Part shown: piece after piece, positions 1-7,869 of the stretch
Layout of the letters: every line of letters begins with the position of its first letter
How positions within the stretch are numbered: position 1 is the stretch's first letter
Assembly: GCF_016889705.1 (NCBI RefSeq)
Contig: NZ_CP069526.1
Span: 4,216,001-4,280,000, forward strand
Source: Amycolatopsis sp. FDAARGOS 1241
GTDB taxonomy: Bacteria; Actinomycetota; Actinomycetes; Mycobacteriales; Pseudonocardiaceae
Reading direction: 5' to 3'
DNA length: 64,000 bases
Program-made: the position numbers and the translations under genes
Notes under the pieces: model-generated
What the model was told of the DNA's origin: nothing
Database searches by the model: none
Seen by the model: the letters and a program-made list of their open reading frames with translations, nothing else

Positions 1-10
1 CGAGGCCGGC

Positions 11-57
11 GCTGCTCCGGGCCGGCGTCACCGCCCGGCGAAGCAGCCCGGAGCAGC
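11..57. repeat. Inverted repeat at window edge
   Basis: Positions 11-22 and 46-57 are perfect 12-base inverted repeats with a 23-base loop. The first 104 bases hold no credible gene. The hairpin could be the terminator of a gene lying left of the window, but there is no T-run. Confidence 0.35.
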
Positions 58-122
58 CTCGCCGGCGAAGCGGCCGGGTACCGCGTGCTCGCCGCCCCGG
101 CGGCATGAGCACACCGGCCACC

Positions 123-152
123 TTGACACGTAGGAATTCTCCTACCTATTGT
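123..152 (+). promoter_or_regulatory. Promoter with embedded operator for the VOC-ArsR-SRPBCC operon
   Basis: TTGACA (123-128), an 18-base spacer and TATTGT (147-152) form a good housekeeping-type promoter. The spacer contains GTAGGAATTCTCCTAC (130-145), an inverted repeat with 6-base arms, exactly where a repressor would block RNA polymerase. The ATG at 160 is about 7 bases past the -10 box, so the transcript may be leaderless. The most likely ligand is the ArsR-family protein encoded at 552-869. Its identity as the binding protein is inferred. Confidence 0.7.
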
Positions 153-159
153 TGCGGTC

Positions 160-546
160 ATGACCGTCTCCCGCATCCAGTTCGTCACCGTGCCCGTGGC
201 CGATCAGGCCGCTGCCCGGGACTTCTACGTCGGCAAGCTCGGCCTCGACGTCGTCGTCGACCGTGCCGGCCCCGCCGGGCGGTTCGTGATGGTGGCGCCG
301 AAGGGCGCGCAGACGGGCCTGGTGCTCGTCGACTACCCGATCAGCGGGGTGCACCTGGCCGGGCCCCTGCACTTCCAGCTCGACACGAGCGACCTCGATG
401 CCGACATCACGGCGTTGCGCGCCAACGGGGTCGACGTCCCCGAACCGCAGACGATGCCCTGGGGCCGGGCGACCTCGATCAAGGACCTCGACGGCAACGG
501 CGTCGGCCTGCTCGAGCCTTCGGCGTTCGGCAACCGGCCGAACTGA
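160..546 (+). CDS. VOC-fold (glyoxalase/bleomycin-resistance) protein
   Basis: A 128-residue single-domain VOC protein. The N-terminal strand IQFVTVPVADQAAARDFYV leads into the usual beta-alpha-beta unit, and the C-terminal half carries the paired unit ending SIKDLDGNGVGLLEPS, where metal-ligand or glutamate positions lie in this family. Such proteins isomerise or cleave small molecules or bind drugs, and the substrate cannot be read from sequence. It is first in a tight three-gene operon with an ArsR regulator (5-base gap) and an SRPBCC protein, a common actinobacterial arrangement. The start lies directly behind a strong promoter and may be leaderless. Confidence 0.85.
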   Translation: MTVSRIQFVTVPVADQAAARDFYVGKLGLDVVVDRAGPAGRFVMVAPKGAQTGLVLVDYPISGVHLAGPLHFQLDTSDLDADITALRANGVDVPEPQTMPWGRATSIKDLDGNGVGLLEPSAFGNRPN

Positions 547-551
547 GCGCC

Positions 552-869
552 GTGCCCGTCAACGACGACGTCTTCGCCGCATTGGCCAACCCGGCGCGGC
601 GCGAGGTCCTGCGGCTGCTGCTCGACGGCCCGATGGCCGCGGGCGATCTCGCCGAGCGCTTCGCCATGCGCCGCCCCAGCCTGTCGGAGCACCTGCGCGT
701 GCTGCGCGAAGCCGGCCTGGTCACCGAGCAGCGGACCGGGCGCCACCGCGTCTACTCGCTCGAAGCCGGCCCGCTCGAGGAAGTGACGCAGTGGCTGAGC
801 CCGTTCGAGCAGTTCTGGCGCACGAAGCTCGCCGCCCTGCGCGACCTGCTCGACGAGGAGGATCTGTGA
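552..869 (+). CDS. ArsR-family winged-helix repressor
   Basis: A 105-residue ArsR/SmtB-type regulator starting at GTG 552. It opens with VFAALANPARREVLRLLLDG, the typical first two helices. The recognition helix is in RRPSLSEHLRVLREAGLV, followed by the wing RTGRHRVYSLEAGPL. No metal-binding cysteine pair is visible, so it belongs to the non-metal branch usually found next to SRPBCC/AHSA1 genes. It overlaps the next gene by GTGA (866-869), so translation is coupled. It probably represses its own operon through the inverted repeat at 130-145. Confidence 0.88.
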   Translation: MPVNDDVFAALANPARREVLRLLLDGPMAAGDLAERFAMRRPSLSEHLRVLREAGLVTEQRTGRHRVYSLEAGPLEEVTQWLSPFEQFWRTKLAALRDLLDEEDL

Positions 870-1309
870 CCGCGACCCCGGAGGACCCGACGGCGATCCA
901 CGTCGACCAATTCCTCCCGCACCCCGCCCGCAAGGTGTGGCGCGCGCTGACCGAGCCCGACTTGCTCGAACGGTGGCTGACCATGCCCAACGACATCAAA
1001 CCCGTGGTGGGGCACCGGTTCGAGCTGCTCGCCGAGCCCGTGCCCGCCGCCGGGTTCGCGGGCGGGCCGGTGCAGTGCGAGGTGCTCGTGGCCGATCCCG
1101 AGCGTGAGCTCAGCATCCGGTGGGGTCCGCAGTGGACCGTCACGTGGCGGCTCGTCCCGGAAGGCCGCGGCACGCGGCTGTTCCTCACCCACGAAGGCTT
1201 CGACCCGGACGATGAGTTCCAGCGCGCCGCACGGCGGATCATGGGCGGCGGCTGGCGCTCGCACGTGCGCCGGGCGCTGGAACGCGTGCTCAGCGTGCTT
1301 CCCGGCTGA
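866..1309 (+). CDS. SRPBCC/AHSA1-domain protein
   Basis: A 147-residue START/Bet v1-like protein of the AHSA1 type. It has the N-terminal signature FLPHPARKVWRALTEPDLLERWL and the late-strand TWRLVPEGRGTRLFLTHEGF before a C-terminal helix. These helix-grip folds bind hydrophobic ligands, and actinobacterial members are routinely co-transcribed with ArsR repressors, as here. Start GTG 866 overlaps the ArsR stop. No specific ligand can be named. The family call is firm and the function open. Confidence 0.85.
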   Translation: MTATPEDPTAIHVDQFLPHPARKVWRALTEPDLLERWLTMPNDIKPVVGHRFELLAEPVPAAGFAGGPVQCEVLVADPERELSIRWGPQWTVTWRLVPEGRGTRLFLTHEGFDPDDEFQRAARRIMGGGWRSHVRRALERVLSVLPG

Positions 1310-1330
1310 GCCCGGCTACGATCAGGCACC

Positions 1331-1924
1331 GTGACGGAGTCCAAACCGCTGCGCGCCGACGCCCGGCGCAACCGGGCGAAGGTGCTCGAAGCCGCGGAAA
1401 CGGTGTTCGCGGCCAAAGGCACCGGTGCCCCGACCGAGGAGGTCGCGCGCGAGGCGGGCGTGGGCGTCGGCACGGTGTTCCGGCACTTCCCGACGAAGGA
1501 AGCCCTGCTCGAAGCCGTGCTGTTCGCGCGGCTGCACCGCTTCGTCGACGAGGCCGAGAGCGTCGTCGCGCGGGACTCGCCCGACGCCGGCGCCGCGTTC
1601 TTCACCTTCCTCACCAGCTGGATCGAGATGTCCAGCGCGAAGAACGCTTACTTCGAAGCCCTCAGCGCAGCCGGGGTGAGCGTGCCGACCGCGGGCTCCG
1701 TCGTCGGCGCCCGCCTGCTCGATGCCCTGGGGATGCTGCTGCGCCGCGCTCAGGACGCCGGCGCGGTGCGCCCGGACGTCACCGTCGGCGAGCTGATCCC
1801 GGTGATCATCGGCACGGCCAAGGCGGCCGAGCACGTCGGCACCGACTGCGGCCTGCGGAACCGCGTCGTCGCGATCCTGTTCGACGGCCTGCGGCCCGCG
1901 ATGTCAGTGGCGCACCGCGCCTGA
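1331..1924 (+). CDS. TetR/AcrR-family regulator
   Basis: A 197-residue TetR protein. Residues 8-60 form the DNA-binding domain (RRNRAKVLEAAETVFAAKG, then EEVAREAGVGVGTVFRHFP). The rest is a helical ligand domain resembling the SbtR/KstR-like C-terminal group. The GTG start at 1331 lies 21 bases after the SRPBCC stop, so it may read through from that operon. Its 3' end overlaps the convergent GDSL gene by 21 bases. Its target is unknown. Confidence 0.87.
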   Translation: MTESKPLRADARRNRAKVLEAAETVFAAKGTGAPTEEVAREAGVGVGTVFRHFPTKEALLEAVLFARLHRFVDEAESVVARDSPDAGAAFFTFLTSWIEMSSAKNAYFEALSAAGVSVPTAGSVVGARLLDALGMLLRRAQDAGAVRPDVTVGELIPVIIGTAKAAEHVGTDCGLRNRVVAILFDGLRPAMSVAHRA

Positions 1925-2686
1925 AGCCGGCCCGAACGGCTCCAGCTTCGGGCGTTTCGGGCTCATCGCGTCGCCCGATGACTCGCCGCGCAGCCGCCGC
2001 CGCACCCACGGCCACGCGTGCTCGCGGCCCCACTGCAGGTTCGCCGCCCGCCGTTCCCGGGCACTAAACGGGGGTCGCGGCCCCAGCTGGGCCGGGGTGA
2101 GCTCGTGCGGCACCCCGAGGACGTCGAGCACCGCGATGGCGATTTCCAGGTGGCCCTTGCCGTTGAGGTGCAGCCGGTCGGGCGCCCACATCCGCCGGTC
2201 CCGCAGCTGCCGCATCGACCACATGTCCACCAGCAGCGCGCTGTGGCGGGCGGCGATGCCGCGCACGTGCTCGTTGTAGATCGCGACGCGTCCGCGCATC
2301 TGCCGGAACAGCGCGTCCTCCACCCCGTCGACGCCGGTGAACAGCACGACCCGCGCGCCGGTGCCGCGCAGCCGGGAGACGGCGAGCTCGTAGGAGTCGG
2401 TGAGGGCGTCGATGTCGGCCTTGGGCCGCATCAGGTCGTTGCCGCCCGCGTAGAGGGTGACCAGGTCCGGTTCCATCGCGACCGCCGGTTCGACCTGCTC
2501 GGCCAGCACCTGCGGCAGCAGCTTGCCGCGGATGGCGAGGTTGGCGTAGCGGAAGTCCGGTTCCCGCGCGGCGAGCACCTCCGCGACGCGGTCGGCCCAG
2601 CCGCGCACCCCGTTCGGCGCGGTCGGGTCGGCGTCGCCGACCCCTTCGGTGAAGGAGTCACCCAGAGATACCAAGCGGTTGGTCAT
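1904..2686 (-). CDS. SGNH/GDSL-family hydrolase
   Basis: A 260-residue cytosolic SGNH hydrolase. Block I is RLVSLGDSFTEGVGD (nucleophile Ser in GDS), block III is YAGGNDL, and block V is DRLHLNGKGH with the Asp-His pair. No signal peptide is seen, so it is probably an intracellular esterase or lipase of unknown substrate. ATG 2686 is preferred over GTG 2695 because AGGGTG lies about 6 bases upstream of it. The 3' end overlaps the convergent TetR gene. Confidence 0.85.
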   Translation of the reverse strand: MTNRLVSLGDSFTEGVGDADPTAPNGVRGWADRVAEVLAAREPDFRYANLAIRGKLLPQVLAEQVEPAVAMEPDLVTLYAGGNDLMRPKADIDALTDSYELAVSRLRGTGARVVLFTGVDGVEDALFRQMRGRVAIYNEHVRGIAARHSALLVDMWSMRQLRDRRMWAPDRLHLNGKGHLEIAIAVLDVLGVPHELTPAQLGPRPPFSARERRAANLQWGREHAWPWVRRRLRGESSGDAMSPKRPKLEPFGPASGAVRH

Positions 2687-2783
2687 ATCGGGCACCCTAA
2701 TGCAGCCTGAATCGTGCCCCGATGGGTAGCGGTGTCACAGAGTGACGAGATTCGCTGAGATTTCTCCACGGATGGCTGAACTA

Positions 2784-2798
2784 TTGGGAGTCTCCCAA
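2784..2798. promoter_or_regulatory. Palindrome upstream of the protease gene
   Basis: TTGGGAGTCTCCCAA is a perfect palindrome with 7-base arms around one central T, 13 bases before the GTG of the trypsin-like protease. It sits in a locally AT-richer stretch between divergent genes. It could be an operator; the binding protein is unknown. Confidence 0.4.
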
Positions 2799-2811
2799 CG
2801 TTGTTGCCAGT

Positions 2812-3702
2812 GTGAGATCACGATCCGGTCACCGCCGGTCCCGGCACGGTGCGATGGCCCTCGCCATCGTCGCAGGTGCGGGACTCGCCGCGGGGTACGT
2901 CACCGTCCAGAAGGGCGCGACCGCGTCCGCCGCCGGCAGCAACGAGGCGGGGAAGGTGGCCCATTCGCGGTCGGGCTCGGGAGGCCAGGCCGCCGAGGCG
3001 ACGGTGAAGGCCGCGCCGGCCGGCACGGCACCGGCCCTGCCGCCGAGCATCATGCCGTTCAACGCGAAGCTGACGTCGAAGGACATCCCGGTCGCCGGCG
3101 GGGGCGTGCGCGGCGGCGGTTGCAGCGGCTCGCTGATCGCGCCGGACTGGATCATCACCGCCGGGCACTGCTTCCACGACCTCGACGGCACCCGCGTCGG
3201 CGGCACCCCGCGCTACCACATGGCCGTGGCCGTCGGGAAGATCAACGACCAGGACCCGCGCGGGCACGTGGTGCAGGCCGTGGACGTGCGCCAGTCGCCG
3301 GTCAACGACCTCGCGCTGGTCAAGCTGAGCGAGCCGATCACCGACATCACCCCGCTGACCCTGCCCACCGGCCCGCCGAAGGTCGGGGAGAAGGTGGACT
3401 TCGTCGGCTGGGGGTCGCTCTCGGCCACCGTCGTCGCGCCGGCCGACCACATGAAGCGCGGACACTTCCAGGTGGAGCAGATCCACCACACGGAGCTGCA
3501 GATGACGCCGCTGGAGGCGCGGACGGTCGAGAACAGCCCGTGCCACGACGACTCGGGCTCGCCGTTCTTCGTCCCCGACGGCGACCAGCACGGCCGGCTC
3601 GTCGCGATCGAGGACAACGGGCCCGACTGCCCCCAGCCCGGGCTCGAGACCACCGCCCGCGTCGACACGATCCTCGACTGGATTCACGAGCAGATGGGCT
3701 GA
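2812..3702 (+). CDS. Secreted trypsin-like serine protease (S1 family)
   Basis: A 296-residue exported protein. An Arg-rich N-terminus and the hydrophobic stretch MALAIVAGAGLAAGY (residues 15-29) form a signal peptide or anchor. The chymotrypsin-fold catalytic residues are visible: His in IITAGHCF (about 120), Asp in NDLALVKL (about 166) and Ser in CHDDSGSPFF (about 247). The last motif differs from the usual GDSGGP: Gly before Asp is Asp and the second Gly is Ser, which alters the oxyanion-hole region. The GTG start lacks a clear ribosome site, and ATG 2854 is the alternative. It ends 9 bases from the convergent CGNR gene. Confidence 0.82.
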   Translation: MRSRSGHRRSRHGAMALAIVAGAGLAAGYVTVQKGATASAAGSNEAGKVAHSRSGSGGQAAEATVKAAPAGTAPALPPSIMPFNAKLTSKDIPVAGGGVRGGGCSGSLIAPDWIITAGHCFHDLDGTRVGGTPRYHMAVAVGKINDQDPRGHVVQAVDVRQSPVNDLALVKLSEPITDITPLTLPTGPPKVGEKVDFVGWGSLSATVVAPADHMKRGHFQVEQIHHTELQMTPLEARTVENSPCHDDSGSPFFVPDGDQHGRLVAIEDNGPDCPQPGLETTARVDTILDWIHEQMG

Positions 3703-3711
3703 GCTCGGGGC

Positions 3712-4236
3712 TCAAGCGCTGATCTTGCGGGCGCGGTGGTCGGCGACGTTGACCCGCGTGCCGCAGCGCGTCGAGCAGAACCGGCGACGTCCGTTGCGGG
3801 AGGTGTCGACGAACGCGATCCCGCAACCCTCGCGTGCGCAGACACCGAGCCGGTCGGGTGCTTCGCACACCAGGTGCGCGAGCCCGCCGACCGAGTGCGC
3901 CTGCACCCGGCCCACCGCTCCGGCGTGCTCGCTGGCGTAGTGCAGGTGCGGAGGTTTGCCGTCGTGGCTGGAGATGTGGGGCCGGAACGCCGCGGTGGCG
4001 AGCAGGTGGTTGACCAGGTCCACCCGTTCACTCGGGTCCGCGGCGAAGACCGCGCGGAGCTTGCGGCCCCAGGCGAGGATCCGCGCGGCCTCGTCGCCGG
4101 TCAGCCCGGCCAGCGACATGCCGTGGTCCCGGCACGTGTGCAGCACGTCGTCACCGGTGGGGCGCTCGCCCCGCACGAGCGTCGCCAGGGCCGCGGCCAC
4201 TTGCGCGCCCGACCCTCCGTAAGGGTTGAAGTGCAC
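3712..4236 (-). CDS. CGNR zinc-finger protein
   Basis: A 174-residue protein of the CGNR family (ABATE domain plus zinc finger). The C-terminus has CAREGCG, then CSTRCGTRVNVADHRAR, matching the CGNR finger with Thr replacing Asn. The N-terminal region, starting at HFNPYGG, is the stress-associated ABATE-like part. These are thought to be DNA-binding regulators. GTG 4236 is chosen because HFNPYGG normally sits at the start, and TGTAAT lies 6 bases before it, suggesting a leaderless transcript. It diverges from the small zinc-ribbon gene by only 25 bases. Confidence 0.82.
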   Translation of the reverse strand: MHFNPYGGSGAQVAAALATLVRGERPTGDDVLHTCRDHGMSLAGLTGDEAARILAWGRKLRAVFAADPSERVDLVNHLLATAAFRPHISSHDGKPPHLHYASEHAGAVGRVQAHSVGGLAHLVCEAPDRLGVCAREGCGIAFVDTSRNGRRRFCSTRCGTRVNVADHRARKISA

Positions 4237-4261
4237 TGACTCATTACAGCACGATCGGGGC
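4237..4261. promoter_or_regulatory. 25-bp divergent promoter region
   Basis: Only 25 bases separate the starts of the CGNR gene (-) and the small zinc-ribbon gene (+). A TGTAAT box reads toward the CGNR gene and a CATTACAGC stretch toward the other. The two promoters must overlap, and leaderless transcription is likely for the CGNR gene. Confidence 0.45.
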
Positions 4262-4447
4262 ATGGACGAAAACCGTTGCCCTCGCTGTGGCTGGCCGCTG
4301 GCTGACCTGCCGGCGTCCGCCGTCGCTCCCGGTTCCCGCGGTAGCGGCGCCGACTACGTGCGCTGCCTGTGCGGCAGCTGGATCGCGCGCCTGGGCGGCG
4401 TGGTGGTCGGGTCGACGCGGCCGATCACCAGTGAGCGGGCCGGGTGA
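4262..4447 (+). CDS. Small zinc-ribbon protein, unknown function
   Basis: A 61-residue protein with CPRCGWPL near the N-terminus and CLCGSW about 40 residues later, giving two CxxC/CxC knuckles as in a zinc ribbon. Codon use fits the host. The ATG at 4262 is preceded by GGGG. It overlaps the end of the convergent pentapeptide-repeat gene by 23 bases. No function can be assigned. Confidence 0.6.
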   Translation: MDENRCPRCGWPLADLPASAVAPGSRGSGADYVRCLCGSWIARLGGVVVGSTRPITSERAG

Positions 4448-5222
4448 GCCGCTTCGGCAGCCGGGTCTTCGCGTCGCCGCGGGCGGCGTTGACCTGCGAC
4501 TGGGTGAGGAACAGGCAGCCGGTGAAGTCCGCGCCCCGCACGTCCGCGTCGCGCAGGTCCGCCCCGATCAGGTCGGCCTGGCGAAGATCGGCGCGCCGCA
4601 GGTCCGCGGCGATGAGGTAGGCCCCGCGCAGGGTCGCGCCCCGCAGGTCCGCGCCCGCGAGCTTGGCGCCGATCAGGTCGGCACCGCGGCGGTTCTTCTT
4701 CTTGGTGGTGGTTCCGCGGACGAGTTCACTCGTGCGCTGCAGCAGCACGTCGACGCGGGCGCGCTGCCCGGCGACGTCGGTCGTGAGCAGGGCATCCGGA
4801 TCGGCCTGGGTGAGCAGTTCGGTCTCGGCGAGCGCGGCGTCGAGGTCGGCGTGCAGCTCGCGGGCGGCTTCGAGCGAACGGGCTTCGGTGAGGTACCACA
4901 GCAGTTCGTGCACTTGGCGCATCACGGGCAGGGCGGCGAACATCTGCTTCGCACGAGCGGGCTCGGCCCGCCAGTCGTGGCCGCCGAACGTCACCTGGGA
5001 GACCTGCTGGCCCGCGCCGAAGCAGTCGTAGACCGCGCAGCCGGGGAAACCCTTGTCCCGCAAGCGGTCGTGGATGCCGCAGCCGAAGTCCGGCCGCAGG
5101 TTCGGGCACGGGTTGCCGGCGGCCTTGTCGAGCGCGAAGTCGGCCGAGCGCGTGAAGGTCAGCGCGACGCAGCAGAGGCCGAAGCAGCTGCCGCAGTCGG
5201 CGGTGAGCGTGGGGTGGGACAA
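4425..5222 (-). CDS. Cys-rich plus pentapeptide-repeat protein
   Basis: A 265-residue protein of two parts. Residues 1-70 are rich in Cys (CGSCFGLCC, then CPNL, CGIH, CAVYDCF), like the YkgJ-type zinc or iron cluster-binding module. Residues about 175-245 are pentapeptide repeats of the A(D/N)LxX form (GADLIGAKLAGADLRGATL...), which build a right-handed beta helix. The linker is helical. Such fusions recur in actinobacteria without a known role. Some pentapeptide proteins mimic DNA to protect gyrase, but nothing here shows that. The ATG has a GGAG-type site upstream. Confidence 0.82.
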   Translation of the reverse strand: MSHPTLTADCGSCFGLCCVALTFTRSADFALDKAAGNPCPNLRPDFGCGIHDRLRDKGFPGCAVYDCFGAGQQVSQVTFGGHDWRAEPARAKQMFAALPVMRQVHELLWYLTEARSLEAARELHADLDAALAETELLTQADPDALLTTDVAGQRARVDVLLQRTSELVRGTTTKKKNRRGADLIGAKLAGADLRGATLRGAYLIAADLRRADLRQADLIGADLRDADVRGADFTGCLFLTQSQVNAARGDAKTRLPKRLTRPAHW

Positions 5223-5260
5223 CGGTTCTCCTGCTGATGGGTCTTTCTGCAGCCTAGTGA

Positions 5261-6538
5261 CTAGGCCTCGGGCTGGAACCAGCTGCTCGCCACCAGGTCA
5301 ACAGCGCTGCGTTCGGGAGCGCGGGCGGCGTGGTCGTAGGTCTGCTGAGTGGTGTCGATGCTGCTGTGACCGACGTCGGCCTGGACGTGCACCAGCTGGG
5401 CCCCCGCCTCGACGGCCGTGGTGACGTAGAAGTGGCGCAGCGCGTGCGGGTGCATGGCGCCGGCGATCGGTTCCAGCTCCGTCCCGCCGCTCGCGGTGAT
5501 GCGCCGCAGCAGCTGCCAGATCGCCTGGCGCTGGTAGCGGTTGCCGGTGCGCGTCTCCAGGAGCGGCGTCGCGGGCGCGTGCCTCTGCTGCGTGCGGCGC
5601 TCCACGGTGGTCTCGCACGAGGCCGCAGCGGTGTCGCGGGCCTTCAGGTAGGCCAGCAGCGCGTTCTCGGCCGGCGCGCTCAAGTAGACGACGCGGGTCT
5701 TGCCGCCCTTCCCGAGCACCCGCAATGCGCGCCGGCCCCGCGTCACGTGCAGGTCCGCGCGGTCCAGCGCGCACAGTTCGCTCACGCGCAGCCCGAGCGT
5801 GAACAGCGCGACCACGGCCACCGCACGAGCGGTGTCCACCGGGCTCGCCCCGCGGCGCGGGGTGCCGGCGGCGCGGTAGAGCGCGCGGACCTGCCGCGTG
5901 GTCAGCGTGACGGTGCCCGACGTGCTGCTCGCGGCCGTCGTGAGGCCGAGCCGCCGCCGGTTGAGTGCGGCGGGGTTGCCGGCGACGAGCCCGACGTCGG
6001 CGAGGTAGCCGTAGAGCGCCTTGACGGTCGCGAGCATCCGGTCGCGCGTGGCGGGTGCGGCACCGGCGGTGGCGAGGGTGTCGAGCCAGCTCTTGACCTC
6101 GGCCGACGTGGCGGCTGCCGGGTCGAGGCCACGGGTCACGCACCAGCGGAACCAGTGGTGCGCGCGCAGCCGGCCGCGGGGCGCGGGCGGGGGAGCCGAG
6201 GTGGGTGTAGGGGTGACGCCCGTGAGCCGCAAGGCGTCGGCGTAGCGGAAAACGGCGTCGCGCCAGGCTTCCGTCGTGACTGCCACCGGTTCGGGTCGCG
6301 ATGGTGTGCGGACCCAGTCGGCTAGGTCGGCGGCGGTGACCGGAAGTCCGAGCCCTTCGGCGTAGGTGCGGCGGGTGGCCTGGTTTCCGTAGCCGGCGAG
6401 CCAGTCGGCGATCGCGGCGAGGAGGGCACCGGGGTCGGAGACGCCGGGCCACACCTCGGCGTCGGCCGGAAGGGGGTACCCAGTTTTCAGCCCGCCGTCG
6501 GCCGGCTCGATCGGGTCCGCAATCTCACTTACAGCCAA
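5261..6538 (-). CDS. Tyrosine recombinase/integrase
   Basis: A 425-residue phage-integrase-family enzyme. Residues about 100-200 are the core-binding (SAM-like) domain, followed by the catalytic domain. All catalytic residues are present: Arg in GLRVSELC (about 248), Lys in LGKGGKTR (about 277), HALRH (about 363), His in VGHSS and the Tyr nucleophile in TYDHA (about 400). It is long for a XerC/D protein because of an N-terminal extension of about 90 residues. It diverges from a KfrA-like coiled-coil gene across a 131-base AT-rich gap. No other element genes or att repeats are obvious, so it may be a solitary or domesticated integrase. Confidence 0.9.
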   Translation of the reverse strand: MAVSEIADPIEPADGGLKTGYPLPADAEVWPGVSDPGALLAAIADWLAGYGNQATRRTYAEGLGLPVTAADLADWVRTPSRPEPVAVTTEAWRDAVFRYADALRLTGVTPTPTSAPPPAPRGRLRAHHWFRWCVTRGLDPAAATSAEVKSWLDTLATAGAAPATRDRMLATVKALYGYLADVGLVAGNPAALNRRRLGLTTAASSTSGTVTLTTRQVRALYRAAGTPRRGASPVDTARAVAVVALFTLGLRVSELCALDRADLHVTRGRRALRVLGKGGKTRVVYLSAPAENALLAYLKARDTAAASCETTVERRTQQRHAPATPLLETRTGNRYQRQAIWQLLRRITASGGTELEPIAGAMHPHALRHFYVTTAVEAGAQLVHVQADVGHSSIDTTQQTYDHAARAPERSAVDLVASSWFQPEA

Positions 6539-6669
6539 TGGTCCGCCACTCTCCGCCGATGGTTTCGCGCTTCGACGATCTTAGCAACAAAAGCTCTTTT
6601 CTGTAGCTAACCTGTGTAATAAGTTGATTAACTTCAACCCTGGTTAGGAGTTAGATAACTCAATACGCT
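6539..6669. promoter_or_regulatory. AT-rich divergent control region with nested inverted repeats
   Basis: Bases 6580-6665 are markedly AT-rich compared with the flanks. CTAACC (6607-6612) and GGTTAG (6642-6647) form an outer inverted repeat, with GTTGATTAACTTCAAC (6623-6638; 5-base arms) nested within. This looks like an operator, or a recombinase/partition-like binding site, controlling the divergent integrase and coiled-coil genes. Which protein binds is not known. Confidence 0.5.
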
Positions 6670-7776
6670 ATGGTCAGATCCGTGACTGAAGGAGCTGTGA
6701 TCGAGGACCGGGCGGTCTCGTTGTGCGGGTTTCGGCAGTGCCGGGCGCCGTTGCCGCCACCGGGGCCGCGCGGTGGCCGCCCGTTCGAGTTCTGCCCGGA
6801 TCGGCGCTGGCCCGGGGACCGCACGTGCAAGCAGCTCGCCGCAGCGGATCAGGCGTTGCGGGACGCGCTCGGCGACTCGGCGCCGCACACGGGGCTGACG
6901 GAGGCGGCTAGTGAGTTCGTCCGGGCCGCCGCGGAGCTGGGTGAGCCGCTGCAGACGCTGCGCAACGCGCTCGACAGCGTCGCCGCGCGCGCCCAGGACG
7001 AGGTCACCGCCGCACTCGCCCGCGCCGAAACCGCGGAAGCCCGCGCTGTGGAGGCCGACGGGCTGCGCCAGGCGGCGGAAGCCCGCGCCACGGAAGCCGA
7101 AGAAACCAGAGCCGCCGCGCAAGCCCACGCCCGAGAGGAGGAAACGCGCGCCGACGCCGCGGCGGAGACTGCGGCGGCCGCGGTGACGGCTCGCGCAACC
7201 GCCGAACTGGACCGGGCCCGCGCCGAAGCCGCCGCGGCCGCCGCCACGGAACGGGCCGAGCAGGCGAGCGCCGACGTCCGGGCCGAACGGGCCCGAGCCG
7301 ACACCCTGGCCGCCGACCTCGCCCAGCGTGCGCAGGAGCTCGCCGTCCGCACCACTGAACGCGACGCCGCCCTCGACACCCTCACCGAGGCTCGCGCGCA
7401 GCTCGACGACGCCCGTGAAGCCCTCCTGGCCGCCGACGAAACCCGCGAGGCACTCACCGCCCAGCTCACCGCCGCCCGCACGCGCGCCGACGACTTGGCC
7501 ACCCGCCTCCAGACGGCCCTGACCGATCACCACAGCGCCACGACCGCCGCCGCCGAGGCTCGCGCCGAGCACCACCGCCGGACGGCTGTCCTCACCACCC
7601 GCCTCGACGACGCCGCCTCCCGGCTCACCCGGGAGGCCGAGGCCCACACGGCGCTACGGGCCCGGCTGTCCCGGGTCCACCGGCTCGCCCTGACCGGCCC
7701 CGCCGAGGGCACCGATCTGCGCGCCGCCCTGCTCGCGGAGCTGCTGGACGTCCCCGCCGACCCCCCGAGGCCCTGA
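6670..7776 (+). CDS. KfrA-like coiled-coil DNA-binding protein
   Basis: A 368-residue protein. The first 55 residues carry Cys/His-rich segments (CGFRQCRAPL, then FCPDRRWPGDRTCKQL), resembling a small zinc-binding head. Residues about 70-345 are an unbroken Ala/Glu/Arg heptad region with no helix breaker, predicting a long coiled coil as in KfrA/plasmid replication-region proteins. Divergence from a tyrosine recombinase suggests it regulates or assists that enzyme or organises local DNA. ATG 6670 and GTG 6682 are both possible starts. Function is inferred only from architecture and context. Confidence 0.7.
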   Translation: MVRSVTEGAVIEDRAVSLCGFRQCRAPLPPPGPRGGRPFEFCPDRRWPGDRTCKQLAAADQALRDALGDSAPHTGLTEAASEFVRAAAELGEPLQTLRNALDSVAARAQDEVTAALARAETAEARAVEADGLRQAAEARATEAEETRAAAQAHAREEETRADAAAETAAAAVTARATAELDRARAEAAAAAATERAEQASADVRAERARADTLAADLAQRAQELAVRTTERDAALDTLTEARAQLDDAREALLAADETREALTAQLTAARTRADDLATRLQTALTDHHSATTAAAEARAEHHRRTAVLTTRLDDAASRLTREAEAHTALRARLSRVHRLALTGPAEGTDLRAALLAELLDVPADPPRP

Positions 7777-7869
7777 CCTCGAAGTTTTCACCGGTACCAC
7801 GTCCGTCCTTGTGACCATGCCCGCGTGAGCGGGACATTGGCCGAACCGGACACGGGGAAGGAGAACGTG

